Of a stretch of 64,000 nt of DNA, positions 27,164 through 37,800 are shown one piece after another. Each line of letters begins with the position of its first letter. The first letter of the stretch is position 1. A program made the position numbers and the translations under genes. The notes below the pieces were generated by a model. That model saw only the letters and a program-made list of their open reading frames with translations, was not told where the DNA came from and ran no database searches. Origin of the DNA: Rahnella aquatilis CIP 78.65 = ATCC 33071 (GTDB lineage: Bacteria; Pseudomonadota; Gammaproteobacteria; Enterobacterales; Enterobacteriaceae); assembly GCF_000241955.1 (NCBI RefSeq), contig NC_016818.1, positions 248,001-312,000 on the forward strand, read 5' to 3'.

Positions 27164-27413
27164 AAGTGTTCGTTTTGATGAAAGTACAATGTGGGTGACT
27201 CTTGAAGATGGCCAGATCCTGACAGTGCCGCTGGCGCAATTTCCTGCTCTGCTGAACGCAACACCCGCACAGCGTCAGGATTGCGAAACCAGTGCTTATG
27301 GTTTGCATTGGGATGCTCTGGATGAAGATATTTCCATTGAGGGCTTAATCGTGGGAAAGCCGATCGCTAAACCGGCTACCCATACGAATGCGTCAGCGCT
27401 TTCTGCTCGCTAG
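27147..27413 (+). CDS. DUF2442 protein (second gene of the pair)
   Basis: 88 residues. The N-terminus KSVRFDESTMWVTLEDGQIL with PLAQFPALLNATPAQR, and then HWDALDEDISIEGLIVGKP, is typical of DUF2442. Some family members are fused to or paired with DNA-binding domains, but no such domain is visible here. AAGGAGC lies inside the DUF4160 gene. It overlaps DUF4160 by 17 bases, so co-translation is likely. Its last 21 bases overlap convergently with the 3' end of mdcR. The function is unknown; a toxin-antitoxin-like role is only a hypothesis. Confidence 0.82.
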   Translation: MNISPKSVRFDESTMWVTLEDGQILTVPLAQFPALLNATPAQRQDCETSAYGLHWDALDEDISIEGLIVGKPIAKPATHTNASALSAR

Positions 27414-28313
27414 CGCATACATCCGGCTTTCGGCTGCGAGGGCGAGCAGGTTCGGATCGTGCTCGCGGCTGTGCGGGAAGACCAGTGAGATGGTCTGGCG
27501 CATCTGGTAGGCTTCGGCCAGGGGCAGTAATTTCACCGTATTCTCATACACGCCTTTCATCCTGCCCGGAATGAGCGTGTAACCGACACCCGCCTGTACC
27601 AGACTCAGCATTGAGAAAATATCATTCACCCGCGTCACGATGTCCGGCTCGAAACCGGCGACCTGAAAGGCTTCCTGAAAGCCGTGATAGGTGGCGAACC
27701 CTTCGGCCAGGGACACGAATTTCTTCTGTTTGTAATCACGTAAATCCGCTGTGCCTTCCGAAGCCAGCTCTGCGCTGGCCGGGGCCGCGAGGAAAATATC
27801 GTCCTGAAACAGCGGCAACTGATCGTAACGCTGGGCATCGACGCTGGAATCACTGGTCGATATCAGGATGGCATCCAGCTGACCGTCTTCCAGTTTGTGC
27901 AGTAAATCATTGTTAGAGCCCATCACCAGTTCCAGTTCAAGCTCAGGACGGCGCAGTTTCAGCCCCATGATCAGGCGCGGAATGGTTTCCAGTGTCAGCG
28001 AATATAACGTGCCGACTTTCAGCCGCTTGTCGCCAAAACCGGCGGCGCGCCGGGTCGCCAGGATACCGTGTTCCATTTGCTCGATAACCTGCGTCGCGTG
28101 CTCAAGCAGTGCTTCAGCCGCAGGCAACGGCAGCAGATTACGGCCACGATGGATAAACAGCGGGCAACGTAAACCTTCTTCCAGCGAATGCAGGGCGCGA
28201 TGCACGCTAACGCTGCTCAGACCAAGCTGCTCGGCTGCGCGGGTGATGTTTTGCTTTTCCATGTAAGCGAGGAAGATTTCAAGTTTACGGAAGGTGATTT
28301 CACTGTCGATCAT
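27393..28313 (-). CDS. mdcR: LysR-type malonate operon regulator
   Basis: Transcriptional regulator expected to activate the mdc operon with malonate as effector. 306 residues. The N-terminal helix-turn-helix is in NITRAAEQLGLSSVSVHRAL (about 22-41). The C-terminal substrate-binding domain contains LKVGTLYSLTLETIPRLIMG and VQAGVGYTLIPGRM. It is convergent with the mdc operon and the DUF pair, a position known for mdcR in other enterobacteria. A 25-bp palindrome lies about 30-55 bases upstream of its start, between it and feoC. Confidence 0.9.
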   Translation of the reverse strand: MIDSEITFRKLEIFLAYMEKQNITRAAEQLGLSSVSVHRALHSLEEGLRCPLFIHRGRNLLPLPAAEALLEHATQVIEQMEHGILATRRAAGFGDKRLKVGTLYSLTLETIPRLIMGLKLRRPELELELVMGSNNDLLHKLEDGQLDAILISTSDSSVDAQRYDQLPLFQDDIFLAAPASAELASEGTADLRDYKQKKFVSLAEGFATYHGFQEAFQVAGFEPDIVTRVNDIFSMLSLVQAGVGYTLIPGRMKGVYENTVKLLPLAEAYQMRQTISLVFPHSREHDPNLLALAAESRMYALASRKR

Positions 28314-28344
28314 GCAGGCTCCTGCGGGGCGTAAACGAGGAGAG

Positions 28345-28369
28345 ATGATAGCCGCGACGCGGCTATCAT
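28345..28369. repeat. Perfect 25-bp palindrome between feoC and mdcR
   Basis: ATGATAGCCGCG (28345-28356) and CGCGGCTATCAT (28358-28369) are exact inverted copies around a single A. It lies 14 bases after the feoC stop and 32 bases before the mdcR start. No U-run follows on either strand, so a standard intrinsic terminator is unlikely. It may be a very stable mRNA 3' end for feoABC or an operator for mdcR. Confidence 0.8.
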
Positions 28370-28382
28370 GAAAGGCGTTGAA

Positions 28383-28622
28383 TCAGTGTTGGATGAGCTG
28401 ATAGCTCACCGTGAGGCAATTTTTGCCGTCGGCGCAGCTTTTACAGCTGCCGCTCAGACAACTGTCATCGGCTTCGACCACTTCTGCTTTGCGCATGGCG
28501 ACCAGCCGTTCCAGCATCGCCTGCACCAGCGGCTGTGGCGCATTAAGCTGATGACTGAGCTGGCGGGCATCTGCCCGCCCGACCAGTGCGAGACTGTCGC
28601 GAACCTGAATCAGGCTGGTCAT
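28383..28622 (-). CDS. feoC: Ferrous iron transport accessory protein FeoC
   Basis: Small winged-helix protein that protects FeoB from proteolysis and may sense oxygen through an Fe-S cluster. 79 residues (E. coli 78). It starts [16 protein letters not shown]. The cysteine group [15 protein letters not shown] is conserved and could hold the cluster. It begins right after the feoB stop with the ribosome-binding site AGGAGATG overlapping it. Confidence 0.95.
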   Translation of the reverse strand: MTSLIQVRDSLALVGRADARQLSHQLNAPQPLVQAMLERLVAMRKAEVVEADDSCLSGSCKSCADGKNCLTVSYQLIQH

Positions 28623-28630
28623 CTCATCTC

Positions 28631-30949
28631 CTAGTGGCAGTCGCTGCCGGTAGCGGGTTTACAACAGGCCGCCACATTGCGCGGTTGCAGGTGAACACTG
28701 ACCCGGCTGCGGGCTTTGCGCAGAGCGGTTAAGACGATGGCATTGAAAATCAGTACGACCAGGATGATGCCCGCGCTGTGTGCGGGATGACGGCTGAACG
28801 TCGCCGCCTGGTAGAACACGGTCGCCAGTGAGTACGCCACATTCAGCCCCCAGAAGATGGAGAACGTCATCCAGTTGCGGCTGGTTTCACGGGCAATCGC
28901 CCCCATCACCGAGACGCAAGGTACATAAAGCAACACGAAGATCAGATAGCTGTAAGCCGAAATCGCCGAGCCAAATTTGGTGCTCATGACGCCCATTGAG
29001 CTGACGCCCATTTCGCCATCGCCTTTGCTGGCTTCGATCGGGTTCGACAGCACGCTGATGCTGAAGGTGTCTTTCAGACCCTGCCAGGTTTCTTTTACCG
29101 CACCGCCCAGTTCATCGAACAGGTTGAAACTGGCCGCATCGAAGGTTTCATTGGTGATGTGTTCGGCGGTGTACAGCGTGTTCAGCGTACCGACCACCAC
29201 TTCTTTCGCCATCGCCCCGGTCACCAGTCCCACAGTCGCCTGCCAGTTGTCAGGTTGTACGCCCATCGGCGACAGCACCGGTGTCAGCACTTTACTGACT
29301 GACGCCAGCGCAGAGTCATTGATGTTATCCACTGCCTTGCCGCTGAACGAGAAGCTGTTCAGCGCGCCGATGAAAATACTGGCAATCACGATCACCTTGC
29401 CAGCACGTAATACGAATCCTTTCAGACGTTGCCACGTTTGCAGCAGCAGACTTTTCAGGTGCGGCACGTGATACACCGGCAGTTCCATCACAAACGGCGA
29501 GGCTTCGCCGCGCATGATGGTGTATTTCAGCAGCAGGCCGGTCAGGATGGCGACCACGATGCCTAACAGATACAGCGAGAATACGACAGATGCGCCGTCC
29601 TGGCCGAAGAACGCCGCGGAGAATACCGCGAAAATCGCCAGACGTGCGCCGCATGACATAAACGGTGCCATCATCACGGTGATCAGACGTTCGCGCGGCG
29701 CATCCAGCGTACGGGCGCCCATGATAGACGGTACGTTACAGCCAAAACCGACAATCAGCGGCACAAAGGATTTCCCCGGCAGGCCGAGCGATTGCATCAG
29801 CCTGTCCATCACAAATGCGGCACGCGCCATATAACCGGAGTCTTCAAGGAAGGAGAGGAACAGATACATCATGCCGATTTGCGGCACCAGCGGCAGCACG
29901 GTATTGATACCGCCACCCAGCCCCTGTGCCAGGAAAATGGTCAGCCACTGCGGGAAATGCAGGGTAAAGCCAATCCACTGCATGCCCTGAATGAAAATCG
30001 CGGCTGAGCCGATATCGAAAATCGGTTGCAGCGCGCCGCCGATGTTGATGGCCAGCACAAACATCAGATACATCACCAGCAGGAAAATCGGCACGCCCAG
30101 AAAGCGGTTGAGGATCACGCGATCGAGCACCTGCGTCAGTTTGTTCGGCGCCGTGAGATGAGAGTTGCTGATCTCGGCGCAAAGTGCCGCGATGCTCTGA
30201 TAACGTGCATCGGCAATCAGCAGCGCCGGATCTTCCAGTTTGTGCTCAGCCAGCCGGGCTTTCACCTGCGGCAATAATGCCTGCGCGTTGCCTGCATGCG
30301 TCTGGCTATAAATATCCCCTTCAAGAATTTGCAGTGCCAGCCAGCGGCGTTGTTGCAGCGCCATGTCTTGCGGCATGCCCGCAGCCAGCACATCCACTTC
30401 CTGTTGCAGAACCGGATGATATTGCACACGTTCCAGCGCAGCCACCTGGGGTAACTCGTCGATCGCGGCTTTCAGTTCTTTGATGCCGCTGGCACGGGTA
30501 GAGACCAGCGCGACTACCGGGCAACCCAGACGGGCAGATAGCGCAGGGATATTAATATTGATGTTCTGGATTTTAGCGATATCAAGCATGTTCAGCGCCA
30601 CGATGCACGGCACGCCCAGCTCCAGCAGTTGCAGTGTCAGGTATAAATTGCGCTCGAGGTTTGAGGCATCCACGACGTTGATCATCAGATCTGCATCACC
30701 ACTGAGAATGTAATGGCAGGCAATTTGTTCATCGAGCGAGGTTTGCTCGGAAATGGTGGTCAGGGAATAGGTGCCGGGTAAATCCACCAGTGTAATCTGA
30801 TGCTCAGCGGTGGTGAACTGACCTTCTTTGCGCTCGACAGTAACCCCTGCCCAGTTACCGACACGCTGGCGTGAACCGGTTAACTGATTGAAAAGCGTCG
30901 TTTTGCCTGAGTTTGGGTTACCAATCAGGCCGATAGTTAATGGTTTCAT
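28631..30949 (-). CDS. feoB: Ferrous iron permease FeoB
   Basis: Inner-membrane Fe2+ uptake protein with a cytoplasmic GTPase domain. 772 residues (E. coli 773). The G1 motif GNPNSGKTT is at 10-18, DLPG (G3) is in [10 protein letters not shown], and NMLD (G4) is in [10 protein letters not shown]. The permease part has Gate motifs with [20 protein letters not shown] and [14 protein letters not shown]. The C-terminus has a Cys pair (AACCKP). It is flanked by feoA and feoC on the same strand. Confidence 0.97.
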   Translation of the reverse strand: MKPLTIGLIGNPNSGKTTLFNQLTGSRQRVGNWAGVTVERKEGQFTTAEHQITLVDLPGTYSLTTISEQTSLDEQIACHYILSGDADLMINVVDASNLERNLYLTLQLLELGVPCIVALNMLDIAKIQNININIPALSARLGCPVVALVSTRASGIKELKAAIDELPQVAALERVQYHPVLQQEVDVLAAGMPQDMALQQRRWLALQILEGDIYSQTHAGNAQALLPQVKARLAEHKLEDPALLIADARYQSIAALCAEISNSHLTAPNKLTQVLDRVILNRFLGVPIFLLVMYLMFVLAINIGGALQPIFDIGSAAIFIQGMQWIGFTLHFPQWLTIFLAQGLGGGINTVLPLVPQIGMMYLFLSFLEDSGYMARAAFVMDRLMQSLGLPGKSFVPLIVGFGCNVPSIMGARTLDAPRERLITVMMAPFMSCGARLAIFAVFSAAFFGQDGASVVFSLYLLGIVVAILTGLLLKYTIMRGEASPFVMELPVYHVPHLKSLLLQTWQRLKGFVLRAGKVIVIASIFIGALNSFSFSGKAVDNINDSALASVSKVLTPVLSPMGVQPDNWQATVGLVTGAMAKEVVVGTLNTLYTAEHITNETFDAASFNLFDELGGAVKETWQGLKDTFSISVLSNPIEASKGDGEMGVSSMGVMSTKFGSAISAYSYLIFVLLYVPCVSVMGAIARETSRNWMTFSIFWGLNVAYSLATVFYQAATFSRHPAHSAGIILVVLIFNAIVLTALRKARSRVSVHLQPRNVAACCKPATGSDCH

Positions 30950-31020
30950 ACGTTAAAGTCTACGCGTGAGAAAAGGGAAACATGCAAGCACAAGGCCCGC
31001 CGCGAAAAATGAACAGTCGA

Positions 31021-31044
31021 TGGCCTGATGCGGGGATCAGGCCA
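31021..31044 (-). repeat. Stem-loop at the feoA-feoB junction
   Basis: TGGCCTGAT (31021-31029) pairs perfectly with ATCAGGCCA (31036-31044) across GCGGGG. It overlaps the feoA stop codon. The feoA-feoB gap is 87 bases, and a short U-rich stretch occurs some 10 bases after the stem on the transcript. It could act as an intercistronic processing or partial attenuation site. Confidence 0.65.
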
Positions 31045-31261
31045 GCATCTCGAGCTGGAGGAGATCGAGATCTTTTCTGCGGACGACGAGGCTGGTACGG
31101 CGGGTTTCGATTTGTACCGGATCGCCCATCGGCGCGACGCGGATAATGTTAAAAAATGACCCCGGTAACATCCCGAGTGACAGCAGTTTCTGCCGGTACG
31201 CCGGACTGATCTCATGAGAAAAGCCGGTAATTTTATAAGCACGTTTTGACTGAAGTTGCAT
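31037..31261 (-). CDS. feoA: Ferrous iron transport protein FeoA
   Basis: Small SH3-fold cytoplasmic protein needed for FeoB function. 74 residues (E. coli 75). The block [19 protein letters not shown] is almost identical to E. coli, followed by [19 protein letters not shown]. It is the first gene of feoABC, with a Fur-like site about 200 bases upstream. Confidence 0.95.
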   Translation of the reverse strand: MQLQSKRAYKITGFSHEISPAYRQKLLSLGMLPGSFFNIIRVAPMGDPVQIETRRTSLVVRRKDLDLLQLEMLA

Positions 31262-31637
31262 AATTCCTCGCGAGGCGATCAGGCATTAATGGATGACGGC
31301 GTTTTAGTGATACTGCGCCGTGCGTCCCTGCCCGGTGATGTCGCTGACCAGCGATTTATGTGGCTAACGATTTTTGTTGCTAAAGATAGTGCTCAGAAAT
31401 TGTCCCTGGTGCGAAATTATCAGCCCTTGGCTGACGGCGCATTGAATACGCAACGAAGTACAAACGAGAATAGTTATCATAATTAGTACGCGTATGGAGA
31501 CAAAAGAAAAGAGGCGGGCCTCTTCGCGGCTATCTCCACCGCGTTGCTATCCTATGCCTGCCTGATGGTCGATTTATTGATTTATCTCAGTGATTGATTC
31601 ATTAGGACAGAGTTTAAAAAGTGTTGAAAAAAGAGCC
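31262..31637. promoter_or_regulatory. feo promoter region, including a candidate Fur box
   Basis: About 376 bases without a gene between feoA and the tex terminator. At 31465-31479, read on minus, TGATAACTATTCTCG matches the 7-1-7 Fur motif (TGATAAT-N-ATTATCA) at 11 of 14 positions. This fits iron repression of feo. I did not find a convincing FNR site. The part from about 31495 to 31637 shows nothing recognisable. Confidence 0.55.
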
Positions 31638-31668
31638 ATAAAAAAAGCCGCTGATTATCAGCGGCTTT
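31638..31668 (-). terminator. Intrinsic terminator of tex
   Basis: AAAGCCGCTGA (31644-31654) pairs with TCAGCGGCTTT (31658-31668) across TTA. The A-run at 31638-31646 becomes a U-run in the minus-strand transcript of tex. Confidence 0.92.
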
Positions 31669-31693
31669 CGTCGGCAGAGGATAAAACAGAGAA

Positions 31694-34024
31694 TTACCGT
31701 TTTTTGCCGAGCGCGGCTGCCAGTGCATCAGCCATGGCATTATTGCCCGCCGGAACCGTATTGCGGCCCGCCGGTTTGTTCGGCGAATGGCGTTTCTGGT
31801 TGTCGCGGGTATCTGCCGCTGGCGCGGAAGAACGGCGGGCAGGCGCTTCGCCCGGTTGCTCATCCAGTCGCATGGTCAGCGCGATACGTTTGCGTTGCAG
31901 ATCGACTTCCATCACTTTGACTTTCACGATATCACCGGCTTTCACCACGGTATGCGGATCTTCAACGAACTTGTTCGCCAGTGACGAGATATGCACCAGA
32001 CCGTCCTGATGGACGCCGATATCGACGAATGCACCAAAGTTGGTGACGTTAGTGACAGAACCTTCGAGGATCATACCTGGCATCAGGTCGTTCATGGTTT
32101 CCACGCCATCGGCGAAGGTCGCGGTTTTAAACTCAGGACGCGGATCGTGCCCCGGTTTTTCCAGCTCTTTAATAATGTCGGTGACCGTCGGCACACCGAA
32201 TTGCTCATCGGTGAATTCGCTGGCTTTGAGGCCGCGCAACACATTCGAATCGCCCATCAGTTCTTTCAGCGCCATCTGTGTCGCCGCCAGAATGCGTTCC
32301 ACTACCGGATAGGTTTCCGGGTGAACCGTCGAGGCATCGAGCGGATTGTCGCCGTGATTGATGCGCAGGAAGCCCGCGCATTGCTCAAAGGCTTTTGGTC
32401 CCAGACGGCTGACTTTCAGCAACTGTTCGCGGTTACGGAACTGACCGTTCTCATCGCGCCAGTTGACGATATTCTGCGCCATCATGCGGGTCAGACCGGC
32501 CACACGGGTCAGCAGCGGAACAGACGCGGTATTCAGATCCACGCCGACGGCGTTTACGCAGTCTTCCACCACGGTATCGAGTTTTTTCGCCAGCTGAGAC
32601 TGGCTGACGTCGTGCTGATACTGGCCCACACCGATGGATTTCGGGTCGATTTTCACCAGTTCCGCCAGCGGATCCTGCAAGCGTCGGGCGATAGAGACTG
32701 CGCCGCGAATGGACACATCCAGATCCGGGAATTCCAGCGCCGCCAGTTCGGAGGCGGAATACACCGATGCACCGGCTTCGCTGACAATCACTTTCTGCGC
32801 TTTTACCGCCGGGAACTGTTTTTGCAATTCGAGGAAGAAACGTTCCGTTTCACGGGACGCGGTACCATTACCGATCGCCACCAGTTCGACGTTATGTTTA
32901 ATACACAGCGCCGCAACCTGTTGCGCGGCTTTCGCCGCCTGACCGGTATGGGGATAAACCGTATCGATATCCACCAGTTTGCCGGTGTTATCCACAACGG
33001 CGACTTTCACACCGGTACGTAAACCCGGATCGAGGCCCATCGTGGCGCGCATACCGGCTGGCGCGGCCATCAGCAAATCGTGCATGTTGCGGGCGAAAAC
33101 GTTAATCGCTTCATCTTCGGCGCGTTCGCGCACGGTGCCCATCAGTTCAGTTTCGAGGTGCAGCAGCACTTTGATACGCCATGTCCAGTTGACGACGGCG
33201 CGACGCCATACGTCGGCAGGTGCGTTGTTCAGCCGCAGGCCCAGATGGTCGATGATCAACTGTTCGGCATAACTCTCTTTCGGGGGTTCATCGTGTTGCG
33301 GATCGGCATTCAGCGCCAGTTGTAACACGCCTTCGTTACGGCCACGGAACATCGCCAGTGCGCGGTGAGAAGGCACCTGAGAAATGGGTTCGTGGTGATC
33401 GAAATAGTCGCGGAATTTCGCGCCTTCCTGTTCTTTGCCCTCTACCATGCGGGAGGTCAGATGGGCATTTTTCCATAAATAATCACGGACTTTCGCCAGC
33501 AGCGAGGCATCTTCTGCAAAGCGTTCCATCAGAATGTAACGTGCGCCATCCAGCGCCGCTTTGGTGTCGGCCACGCCTTTTTCAGCATCGACAAATTGTG
33601 CGGCAGCAGCGTCCGGCTCGTTTTGCGGCGCGTTCCACAGCAGTTCGGCCAGCGGTTCCAGTCCGGCTTCAATGGCGATTTGTCCGCGGGTGCGGCGCTT
33701 CGGTTTAAACGGCAGGTAAAGGTCTTCCAGCTCGGTTTTGCTCAGCGTTGTATTAATGGCTTTCGCCAGATCGTCGCTGAGTTTTCCCTGCTCCTCAATG
33801 GATTTGAGAATGGTCTGGCGGCGGTCTTCCAGCTCCCGCAGATAACCCAGACGGGTGTCCAACTGACGCAGCTGGGTATCATCCAACCCACCGGTGACTT
33901 CCTTACGGTACCGTGCAATAAACGGCACGGTATTACCTTCATCCAGCAGACGCACCACGGAAGCAACCTGCTCCGGGCGAACCTGCAATTCACTTGCGAT
34001 AATGCGGCTCAGTTGATCATTCAT
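31694..34024 (-). CDS. tex: Transcription accessory protein Tex (YhgF)
   Basis: RNA-binding protein linked to transcription and RNA turnover. 776 residues. The helical N-terminal Tex domain begins [21 protein letters not shown] YqgF-like RNase H domain contains [17 protein letters not shown]. Helix-hairpin-helix motifs are near [19 protein letters not shown], and a C-terminal S1 domain is in [20 protein letters not shown]. The low-complexity tail is rich in Pro, Ala and Arg. It is conserved between feoA and greB as in E. coli. Confidence 0.96.
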   Translation of the reverse strand: MNDQLSRIIASELQVRPEQVASVVRLLDEGNTVPFIARYRKEVTGGLDDTQLRQLDTRLGYLRELEDRRQTILKSIEEQGKLSDDLAKAINTTLSKTELEDLYLPFKPKRRTRGQIAIEAGLEPLAELLWNAPQNEPDAAAAQFVDAEKGVADTKAALDGARYILMERFAEDASLLAKVRDYLWKNAHLTSRMVEGKEQEGAKFRDYFDHHEPISQVPSHRALAMFRGRNEGVLQLALNADPQHDEPPKESYAEQLIIDHLGLRLNNAPADVWRRAVVNWTWRIKVLLHLETELMGTVRERAEDEAINVFARNMHDLLMAAPAGMRATMGLDPGLRTGVKVAVVDNTGKLVDIDTVYPHTGQAAKAAQQVAALCIKHNVELVAIGNGTASRETERFFLELQKQFPAVKAQKVIVSEAGASVYSASELAALEFPDLDVSIRGAVSIARRLQDPLAELVKIDPKSIGVGQYQHDVSQSQLAKKLDTVVEDCVNAVGVDLNTASVPLLTRVAGLTRMMAQNIVNWRDENGQFRNREQLLKVSRLGPKAFEQCAGFLRINHGDNPLDASTVHPETYPVVERILAATQMALKELMGDSNVLRGLKASEFTDEQFGVPTVTDIIKELEKPGHDPRPEFKTATFADGVETMNDLMPGMILEGSVTNVTNFGAFVDIGVHQDGLVHISSLANKFVEDPHTVVKAGDIVKVKVMEVDLQRKRIALTMRLDEQPGEAPARRSSAPAADTRDNQKRHSPNKPAGRNTVPAGNNAMADALAAALGKKR

Positions 34025-34135
34025 AGGTCTGGTATCAGTTTTTTCGTTTAAAAAAGCAGGGCACAGTTATACGGTTTGAAGACATAAAATGCCAGTCATC
34101 AGGCTGCCCGCCTGCGTGTTTTGAGAGTTAGCTGA

Positions 34136-34609
34136 TTATTTTATGTATTCGATTTGATTGACGTACCAGGTCGCGTCGCCGACCGGCGTGGTCACCACCA
34201 GACTGTCGCCGACTTCTTTTTTCAGCAGGGCGCGCGCCATCGGTGAATCGATAGAAATGTAGTCTTTGCGGCCAAAAATTTCGTCGTAACCGACAATACG
34301 GAAACGCTTGATGTCGCCGTCGTCGTTTTCCACTTCAACCCACGCACCAAAGAACACTTTTCCGTCCTGTTGCGGTGAATAGTCGACGATGCGCAGTTGC
34401 TCCAGACATTTCGTCAGGTAACGCACGCGGCGGTCGATTTCGCGCAGCCGCTTTTTATTGTACTGGTAGTCAGCATTTTCGCTGCGATCGCCCAGACTCG
34501 CGGCCCAGGTGACTTTTTTGGTCACTTCCGGTCGCTCTTCGCGCCACAGGTAATCCAGTTCAGTTTTGAGCTTGTCGTAACCTTCACGGGTAATCAGTTT
34601 CGTTTTCAT
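34136..34609 (-). CDS. greB: Transcription elongation factor GreB
   Basis: Stimulates cleavage of backtracked RNA by RNA polymerase. 157 residues from the ATG at 34609 (E. coli 158). The longer in-frame start adds 8 residues lacking family support, and AGGTGAC precedes the chosen one. The coiled coil holds SLGDRSENADYQYNKKRLRE with the acidic tip residues, and the C-terminal domain holds GYDEIFGRKDYISIDSPMA. It is nearly identical to E. coli. Confidence 0.96.
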   Translation of the reverse strand: MKTKLITREGYDKLKTELDYLWREERPEVTKKVTWAASLGDRSENADYQYNKKRLREIDRRVRYLTKCLEQLRIVDYSPQQDGKVFFGAWVEVENDDGDIKRFRIVGYDEIFGRKDYISIDSPMARALLKKEVGDSLVVTTPVGDATWYVNQIEYIK

Positions 34610-34839
34610 GTCACCTGCCGCTTTCCTTAACATTATCTGGCTATTGTTTCACACAATCGTACCGCTGGCAGCGCAGAAATTAGCCGGAAATTCCGGGTTA
34701 CTGCTACGCTATATCTGATGGCTTTTCAGGCGAATAATCTTTATCCTGCGGCGCAATACATTGAATTTAATAAAAGTCCTGATTTAAACAAAATATCACT
34801 TCTGGCGATGGTTCACAGGGATTAGGGGTACAGCAACAA

Positions 34840-37800
34840 ATGGATTTATTAAAATTCTTACTACGTCTGCCTTTTACATTGATAAAAGGTCTTTTCCGCG
34901 TGCTGGCTTTTATTCTGAGTCTGCTTGGGCGCGTTTTCAAACCGCTGGTCGGGAATATCGACTGGCGGGCGCCTGCCTGGTGGACGGCCACTTCCGGCTG
35001 GCTGAAGCGCAGTTTTACGCGGATGGAAAAGGGCGTAGATAACTCCCCGAAAGCCATCAGCCTGGCGATTCTGCTTTTGCTGTGCGTCGCAGGTGCGGGT
35101 GTTTACGGCTGGCACTGGTGGCTTAACCGCCCACAGCCGATCGAACCTGCACCGATGGTTTATCAGGATACCAGCCTGCGCGTCAGCGGCCCCGAATCTG
35201 TGAATTACGCCGCGCAAAAATCTGCGCCGCAACAGGTGATTTTCACTTTCCGTAACTCTGCAGCGCCCGTGACGGACGTCGGCAAAGTGGTCGAAAAAGG
35301 GATTTCTCTGAAGCCTGCCACCGAAGGTGAGTGGAAGTGGGTGAGTGGTTATACGCTGGTTTTCACCCCTAAAAATCCGCTGCCGATGGGCAGCAAATAT
35401 GAAGTTAACTTCTCGCCTGATGTGCTGCTTGCGCCACAAAGTAAACTGGCGAAAACCCGCTATGAATTTTCTGCCCCGGCTTTTGGTTATCAGTTGGGTC
35501 AGGCTGAGTATTATCAGGACCCGCAGGATCCTCAAAAACGCAGCGCGATTTTTAACGTTAAATTCAACGCACCGGTGGACGTCGCCAGTTTCGAAAAACA
35601 GATTTCGCTTGGCCTGACCGAAGGGAAAGCCAAAACCGAGTCAAAACTCAATTATTCCGTGGTCTATGACCAGAAGAAACTCAATGCCTGGGTACATTCC
35701 GAACCGCTGAAATCACTGGATCACGGGGGTTCCGTGCGGGTGACGATTGGCGAGGGTGTGAAATCCTCTGTCCCTTCAAATGCCACTGCGCAGGCGAAGA
35801 ATGGCGTGGTGTCCGTGCCGACGCTTTATAGCCTGACGGTGAACGAAGCCAGCGCGCAGGTCGTGGATGCTGAGGGTGCGAAAGGTCAGCGTGCGCTGAT
35901 CGTCGGGTTCAGCGATGCGGTCAAAGACAAAGATATCCGCCAGGCGGTCAAAGCCTGGTTGCTGCCACAGCACAATCCTAACGATCAGGACGAGGCCAAA
36001 GGCGCGGATGATTACGCCAGTTGGGCAGTCGACAGCGTCGAAAATAATGTGCTCGCGCAGTCCACACCGCTGAATATCCGGCTCAATGACGCGGAAAGTG
36101 ATTATCAGCCGCAGTTCAGCTTCCGCTTTGATGCGCCAGCCCACCGCGCCATGCTGGTAGAAATTGACAATATTCTGACCTCTTCCGGCGGTTACAAAAT
36201 GCCGGAAAAAGTGTACCGCATTGTTCAGGTCCCGGATTATCCGAAATCCCTGCAATTTATGTCGCAGGGCTCGCTGTTGTCGGTCAGCGGTGACAAACAG
36301 ATCAGCGTGGCGGCGCGCAACGTGCCGGGACTACGTCTGGATATTAAACGGGTGATCCCGAGCCAGTTGCAACACATCGTGTCGTTCAAAAGCCGTGAAT
36401 ATTCATCGGCGGAATTCAACCGCCTGAATGACGAATATTTCACCGAGCATTTCAAATATCAGACGGCGGTTAATAATGACAAGCCGGGTGAGGTGAATTA
36501 TCAGGGCGTCGATCTTTCGCGTTATCTCTCCACCGACCCGGCCTCACATCGTGGCGTCTTCCTGCTGACGTTGTCGGAATGGGATCCGAAGAAGAAAGAA
36601 GATAAACCGGAAACCGATGACGACGGCAATGTTTATCAGGACGAACAGCAGAACGAAGACGAAGCGCCGGTTGGCGATTCACGCTTTGTCGTCGTCACTG
36701 ATTTGGGGATTATTGCCAAGCGTTCGCAGGACAAAACCCGCGACGTGTTTGTGCAGTCGATTCACAGCGGCACGCCGGTGGCGAACGCGACAGTGTCGGT
36801 TATCGCAAAAAACGGCGTCACGCTGCTGACGCAAACCACCGGTGCCGACGGTCATGTGCGCTTTCCTGCGCTGGATGTTTATACCAGCGAGCGTCAGCCG
36901 GTGATGTTCCTGGTGGAAAAGGAGGGCGATGTGTCTTTCCTGCCTGCGGACCGGAATAACGATCGCGGCCTTGATTTTTCCCGTTTTGATGTCGATGGCG
37001 AAATCACCCCGAATGACCCGCGTACGCTGAGCAGTTATCTGTTCTCCGATCGCGGCGTTTATCGTCCGGGTGATACCTTCAATATCGGGCTGATCACCCG
37101 CGCCGCCGACTGGAGCAACGGGCTGGCGGGCGTACCGGTGCGGGCGGAAATTCATGACCCGCGCGATAAGCTGATGAGCACCATCCCGCTGACGCTGGGT
37201 GCCAGCGGTTTCAATGAACTGAGTTATACCACTGACGATAATTCACCGACCGGTGAATGGAATGTCTATCTGTATCTCATCGGTAAAGACAATGAATCAT
37301 CGACCTTCCTCGGGCATACCGCCGTCAACGTCAAAGAATTCGAACCGGATCAACTGAAGGTCAAACTGCAACTGACGCCGGAACGCAAACAAGGCTGGGT
37401 GAAACCTTCAGAATTGCAGGCCAATATCGACGTACAGAACCTGTTTGGCACGCCAGCGCAGGACCGCCGCGTGACATCCAGACTGACGCTGCGCCCGATG
37501 TATCCGAGCTTCGATAAGTTCCCGGATTATGCTTTCTATGAGAACCGCCAGAACAGCGACGGTTTCGAAACGGAGCTGGAAGACCGGACGACCGATGAAA
37601 AAGGCGCGGCGAATATCCCGCTGGATCTGAAATCTTACGCTGACGCGACGTATCAACTGCAACTGCTGTCCGAGGCGTTCGTGGCCGGTGGCGGACGTTC
37701 TGTGGCCGCAACGGCACGTGTGCTGGTGTCGCCGTATGATTATCTGATTGGCGTAAAAGCCGATGGTGATCTGGGTTACATCAACCGCGATGCTGCACGA

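Noticed and set aside
31991..33022. Long plus-strand frame opposite tex (343 codons)
   Set aside because: tex is well supported along its whole length, and the antisense translation has no recognisable domain.
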